DNA from: JANQRZ01 sp965214485
GTDB taxonomy: Bacteria; Bacteroidota; Rhodothermia; Rhodothermales; JANQRZ01
Direction of reading: 5' to 3'
Assembly (NCBI GenBank): GCA_965214485.1
Contig: CBDCBW010000010.1
Location: 124,001 to 188,000 of the forward strand
DNA: 64,000 bases
The position numbers were made by a program, and so were the translations under genes. The stretch's first letter is position 1. Each line of letters opens with the position of its first letter. Below are positions 61,280-64,000 of this stretch, piece by piece. The notes under the pieces were generated by a model. It saw only the letters and a program-made list of their open reading frames with translations. It was not told the origin of the DNA and searched no databases.

Positions 61280-62203
61280 GTGACCCCTCCCGCGACCCCC
61301 ATCCCCCTGAGCGCCGTCATCCCGACCTACGGGCGCGCGGCGCTCCTGGCGCGCACGCTCGACTCGCTCGCCGCCTGCGCCCGCCCGCCGGGCTACGCCG
61401 GCACGCTCGTCGTCGAGAACGGACCGAAGGGCGCGGCCGAGGCCCTCGTCGCCGAGGCCGCGGGGCGGCACCCGGGGCTGGGCCTGCGGTATCTGCACGC
61501 CGAGCGCGCCAACAAGAGCGCCGCGCTCAACGCCGCGCTCGCCGACGAGTCGCTGCGGGGCTTGCTGGTCTTCTTCGACGACGACGTGCGCATGGCCCCG
61601 GGGCTGCTGGAGGCCTACGCCGCCGCTGCCGCGGCGCACCCCGAGGGCGGCACGTTCTTCGGCGGCCCGATGAGCGTGGACTACGAGGAGGCCCCGCCGG
61701 GGTGGCTCCTGCGCCACCTCCCCTTCTCGGCGCGAGGCGTCGAGTTCGACCAGGGGCCTCGGCCCGACCACTTCATGGGGTGCAACTGGGCCGCCTTCGC
61801 CGGCGACGCGCGGGCGGCGGGCGGGTTCGCAGAAGACTTCGGCCCCGGCTCTGCGACCGGAGCGACGGGCCAGGAGTCCGAGATGCAGCGCCGGATGAGT
61901 CGGGCGGGGGTCAAGCGGGTGTACGTGCCCGGAGCCCGCGTGTGGCACTACGTCCCGCGCGAGCGCTGCTCGCCGCAGTGGACGCTCGGGCGCAAGTACC
62001 AAGCCGGGATCGAGAAGGGCACCTTCGTCCACGCCCGCCACGGTCGGCAGCCTCGGCGGCTTTGGAAACAGGCGGGGATGGGCCTCCGTGCCCTCGCGCA
62101 CTGGGCCAGGGCCAGGCTCCAGGGCGACCCCGCCGAGGCCTTCACCGCCCACGCCGCTCTCCGGAAGAGCACCGGCTTCATCGTCGGCTATTTGTTCCGC
62201 TAA
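61280..62203 (+). CDS. GT2 family glycosyltransferase, copy B
   Basis: A 307-residue GT-A protein starting at GTG 61280. The first 124 codons equal copy A, including FFDDDVRMAP. The C-terminal half reads MGCNWAAFAGDARAAGGFAE and SATGATGQESEMQRRMSRAG, homologous to copy A but with many changes, and the tail is shorter. It probably arose by duplication of the sulfotransferase-GT2 pair followed by conversion of the junction. Confidence 0.9.
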   Translation: MTPPATPIPLSAVIPTYGRAALLARTLDSLAACARPPGYAGTLVVENGPKGAAEALVAEAAGRHPGLGLRYLHAERANKSAALNAALADESLRGLLVFFDDDVRMAPGLLEAYAAAAAAHPEGGTFFGGPMSVDYEEAPPGWLLRHLPFSARGVEFDQGPRPDHFMGCNWAAFAGDARAAGGFAEDFGPGSATGATGQESEMQRRMSRAGVKRVYVPGARVWHYVPRERCSPQWTLGRKYQAGIEKGTFVHARHGRQPRRLWKQAGMGLRALAHWARARLQGDPAEAFTAHAALRKSTGFIVGYLFR

Positions 62204-62266
62204 CTTGACGCAGCCCACGCGGCGCGCCCTCGCTGGGCCCCGCGTGCCTCCCCCTCCCCACCGGCC

Positions 62267-64000
62267 ATGCCTGCTCCAGCCTCCTCTTCGGTTTCCGTCG
62301 TCATTCCGTGCTACAACGTCGAGACCTGCGTCGCCGACGCGGTGGCCTCGGCGCTGGCCCAGACGCACGCCCCGCTCGAGGTCATCTGCGTCGACGACGG
62401 CTCGACCGACGGGACGACGGCGGTGCTGGCCGGCCTCGCGGCGGAGCACCCGGAGGTCGTCCGGGTCGTCGAGGGGGCGCACCGGGGGGCACCGGCGGCG
62501 CGCAACGCGGGGCTCGCGGCGGCCGGCGGCACTTTCGTCCAGTTCCTCGACGCCGACGACCTCCTCTCCCCGCCGAAGCTCGCCCACCAGGTCAAGCTCG
62601 CCGAAGCGCAGCAGGCCGACATCGTCGCGGCGAGCTACTGGCGGCACCTGATCGGGAAGGACCCGTGGCTGCGGCCGGTCGAGCCGGGCGAGGTGTGGCT
62701 GAGCCTCATCAAGGGGCGGCTCGGGATCACCTCGGCCAACCTGTGGCGGCGCGCGGCGGTCAACGCTGCCGGGGGGTGGAACGAGGCGTGGAAGAGCAGC
62801 CAGGAGTACGAGATGATGTTCCGGATGCTCAAGGGCGGTGCGCGCCTCGCCTTCGACGAGGAGCCGCTGACGACGCTGCGCGAGTGGCCCGGCTCCGTCA
62901 GCAGCTGGCACAAGCCGGACGTGCGCGAGCGCCACGTGCGGCTGCGCGTCGAGGTGCTCGAATACCTGCTCGCGCACGAGGGGGTGTCGGAGAGCCTGCG
63001 CCGCGAGGCCCTCGACGCGGTGTTCTTCCGGCTCCGCCGCCTCTACTCGCTCAGCCCGGAGGCGGCCCGGAGGTTCCACCGCCAAGTCATCCCCCGGGGC
63101 TACGTGCCGCCCCGCGAGCTCTACAGCTCGCCGGCCTACGGGCTCGCCTACCGCCTCTTCGGCTTCCACGCCGTCGAGCAGCTCCGGGCGCGGCTCAGGC
63201 GTCCCCCCATCGTCGTCCTGAAGGAGCAGAGCGAGGCCGAGCCCTCTCCCCCTCCGCCGGAGGCCCACCCGCTCGTCTCGGTCGTCATTCCGTGCTACAA
63301 CGTCGAGACCTGCGTCGCCGACGCGGTGGCCTCGGCGCTGGCCCAGACGCACGCCCCGCTCGAGGTCATCTGCGTCGACGACGGCTCGACCGACGGGACG
63401 ACGGCGGTGCTGGCCGGCCTCGCGGCGGAGCACCCGGAGGTCGTCCGGGTCGTCGAGGGGGCGCACCGGGGGGCACCGGCGGCGCGCAACGCGGGGCTCG
63501 CGGCGGCCGGCGGCACTTTCGTCCAGTTCCTCGACGCCGACGACGTCATCCTGCCGGAGAAGATCGAGCGGCAGGTCGCGCTTGCGCAGGGGGCGCGGGC
63601 GGACATCGTCGCGGGGGCGTTTCTCCGCTGCTACGACGACGGGCGCGAGGTGCTCCGCGAGGTCGGCGAGGACCCGTGGGTGTCGCTCGTCTGGAGCCAG
63701 CTCGGCGTGACGAGCGCGAACCTGTTCCGCCGGTCCGCCGTCGAGGCCGTCGGCGGCTGGCGCGAGGGGCAGCACAGCAGCCAGGAGTACGAGCTCATGT
63801 TCCGCATGATGAAGGACGGCTCGCGCGTCATCTTCGACCGGACGGTCCACATGCGCAAAGGCATCCGCGACGACTCGATCAGCGGCCCCTACGACGCACC
63901 CGTCCGCGAGAGCTATCTCGCCTTGTGCACCGACGTGCTGGAGCACCTCCGCGCCGAGGGCTCGCTCACGCCGGAGCAGGAGCAGCGCGTCCTCGACAGC
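62267..64000 (+). CDS. Tandem double-GT2 glycosyltransferase, 3' end beyond window
   Basis: One continuous frame (ATG 62267, open to base 64000, at least 578 codons) encodes two GT-A domains. Domain 1 (about residues 10-300) and domain 2 (from about residue 336) each begin with VVIPCYNVETCVADAVASAL and hold ICVDDGSTDGTTAVLAG, APAARNAGLAAAGGTF and QFLDADD. The first 88 codons of the two are identical in DNA. Later parts are homologous (SSQEYEMMFRMLKGGARLAF versus SSQEYELMFRMMKDGSRVIF). A roughly 35-residue Pro/Glu-rich linker separates them. It may be a bifunctional or processive transferase. Confidence 0.9.
   Translation, partial: MPAPASSSVSVVIPCYNVETCVADAVASALAQTHAPLEVICVDDGSTDGTTAVLAGLAAEHPEVVRVVEGAHRGAPAARNAGLAAAGGTFVQFLDADDLLSPPKLAHQVKLAEAQQADIVAASYWRHLIGKDPWLRPVEPGEVWLSLIKGRLGITSANLWRRAAVNAAGGWNEAWKSSQEYEMMFRMLKGGARLAFDEEPLTTLREWPGSVSSWHKPDVRERHVRLRVEVLEYLLAHEGVSESLRREALDAVFFRLRRLYSLSPEAARRFHRQVIPRGYVPPRELYSSPAYGLAYRLFGFHAVEQLRARLRRPPIVVLKEQSEAEPSPPPPEAHPLVSVVIPCYNVETCVADAVASALAQTHAPLEVICVDDGSTDGTTAVLAGLAAEHPEVVRVVEGAHRGAPAARNAGLAAAGGTFVQFLDADDVILPEKIERQVALAQGARADIVAGAFLRCYDDGREVLREVGEDPWVSLVWSQLGVTSANLFRRSAVEAVGGWREGQHSSQEYELMFRMMKDGSRVIFDRTVHMRKGIRDDSISGPYDAPVRESYLALCTDVLEHLRAEGSLTPEQEQRVLDS
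62297..62560. repeat. 264-nt perfect intragenic repeat (second copy 63281-63544)
   Basis: The nucleotide-binding half of the GT2 domain is repeated in the same frame 984 bp downstream with no mismatch. The adjacent halves share amino-acid homology only. Confidence 0.95.

Noticed and set aside
61211..63946. 911-codon minus-strand open frame opposite the GT2 genes
   Set aside because: It is opened only by the GC skew of codon third positions; the plus strand has continuous GT2 motifs, and the antisense translation is repetitive because the DNA below is duplicated.

Overview
The window is about 64 kb of very GC-rich DNA. Several secreted proteins carry a type IX secretion C-terminal sorting domain with the YPNP signature, and one upstream region (17384-17415) matches the Bacteroidota promoter TTTG-N20-TAnnTTTG. 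Together with an aerobic menaquinone operon this suggests a high-GC member of the Bacteroidota/Rhodothermota (Rhodothermales-like, probably marine or halophilic). That is inference; there is no rRNA here to prove it. I see no tRNA, rRNA, CRISPR array, intact insertion sequence or phage.

Layout. 1-8047: a plus-strand menaquinone operon menF-D-H-B-A-C-E with start/stop overlaps at four junctions, interrupted only by a 169-bp palindromic, MITE-like element after menH. 8478-11888: a large secreted protein built from spaced Glu-Ala blocks. 11959-15469 (minus): M20 peptidase, methyltransferase and ispH, the last feeding isoprenoid synthesis and so the menaquinone tail. 15706-19450: two paralogous secreted proteins with DUF4397-like domains and almost identical sorting domains. 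19943-27285: a tandem AP2-domain protein, gluconokinase, a DUF1206 protein, a decayed GT87-like pseudogene, a flotillin/NfeD pair, an orphan Phd-type antitoxin, a gamma carbonic anhydrase, a small membrane protein, a PHA-granule-type protein and an EcsC protein. 27420-31622: a PAS/GAF histidine kinase and two NarL-type response regulators that are identical over 625 nt.

31697-41924 (minus) is the most notable system: a lasso-type RiPP cluster. In transcription order it has a PqqD-like recognition element (B1), a B2 leader peptidase, an asparagine-synthetase-like cyclase without the N-terminal Cys, a 61-residue precursor, a strong 16-bp hairpin, an HPr-kinase-like kinase and an ABC exporter. 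These are followed by a 202-residue membrane-anchored protein, an HTTM-like membrane protein, an endonuclease/exonuclease/phosphatase-fold protein and a nucleotidyltransferase. The precursor has a canonical YxxP leader but an unusually long, acidic predicted core with two Cys and no C-terminal Ser.

42071-64000 is a surface-polysaccharide locus. A WecA/MraY-type initiating transferase, an SLBB-type protein and a Wzc-type tyrosine kinase lie on the minus strand. On the plus strand are an AsnB-like protein, a Wzm/Wzt ABC exporter, several glycosyltransferases and five sulfotransferases, pointing to a sulfated glycan. The last gene is a double GT2 open at the right edge.

A theme runs through the window: modular blocks of 217 to 625 nt are duplicated with perfect or near-perfect nucleotide identity while flanking sequence has diverged. 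Separately, 18-21 bp tandem duplications straddle several stop codons. Both suggest active local duplication or gene conversion.
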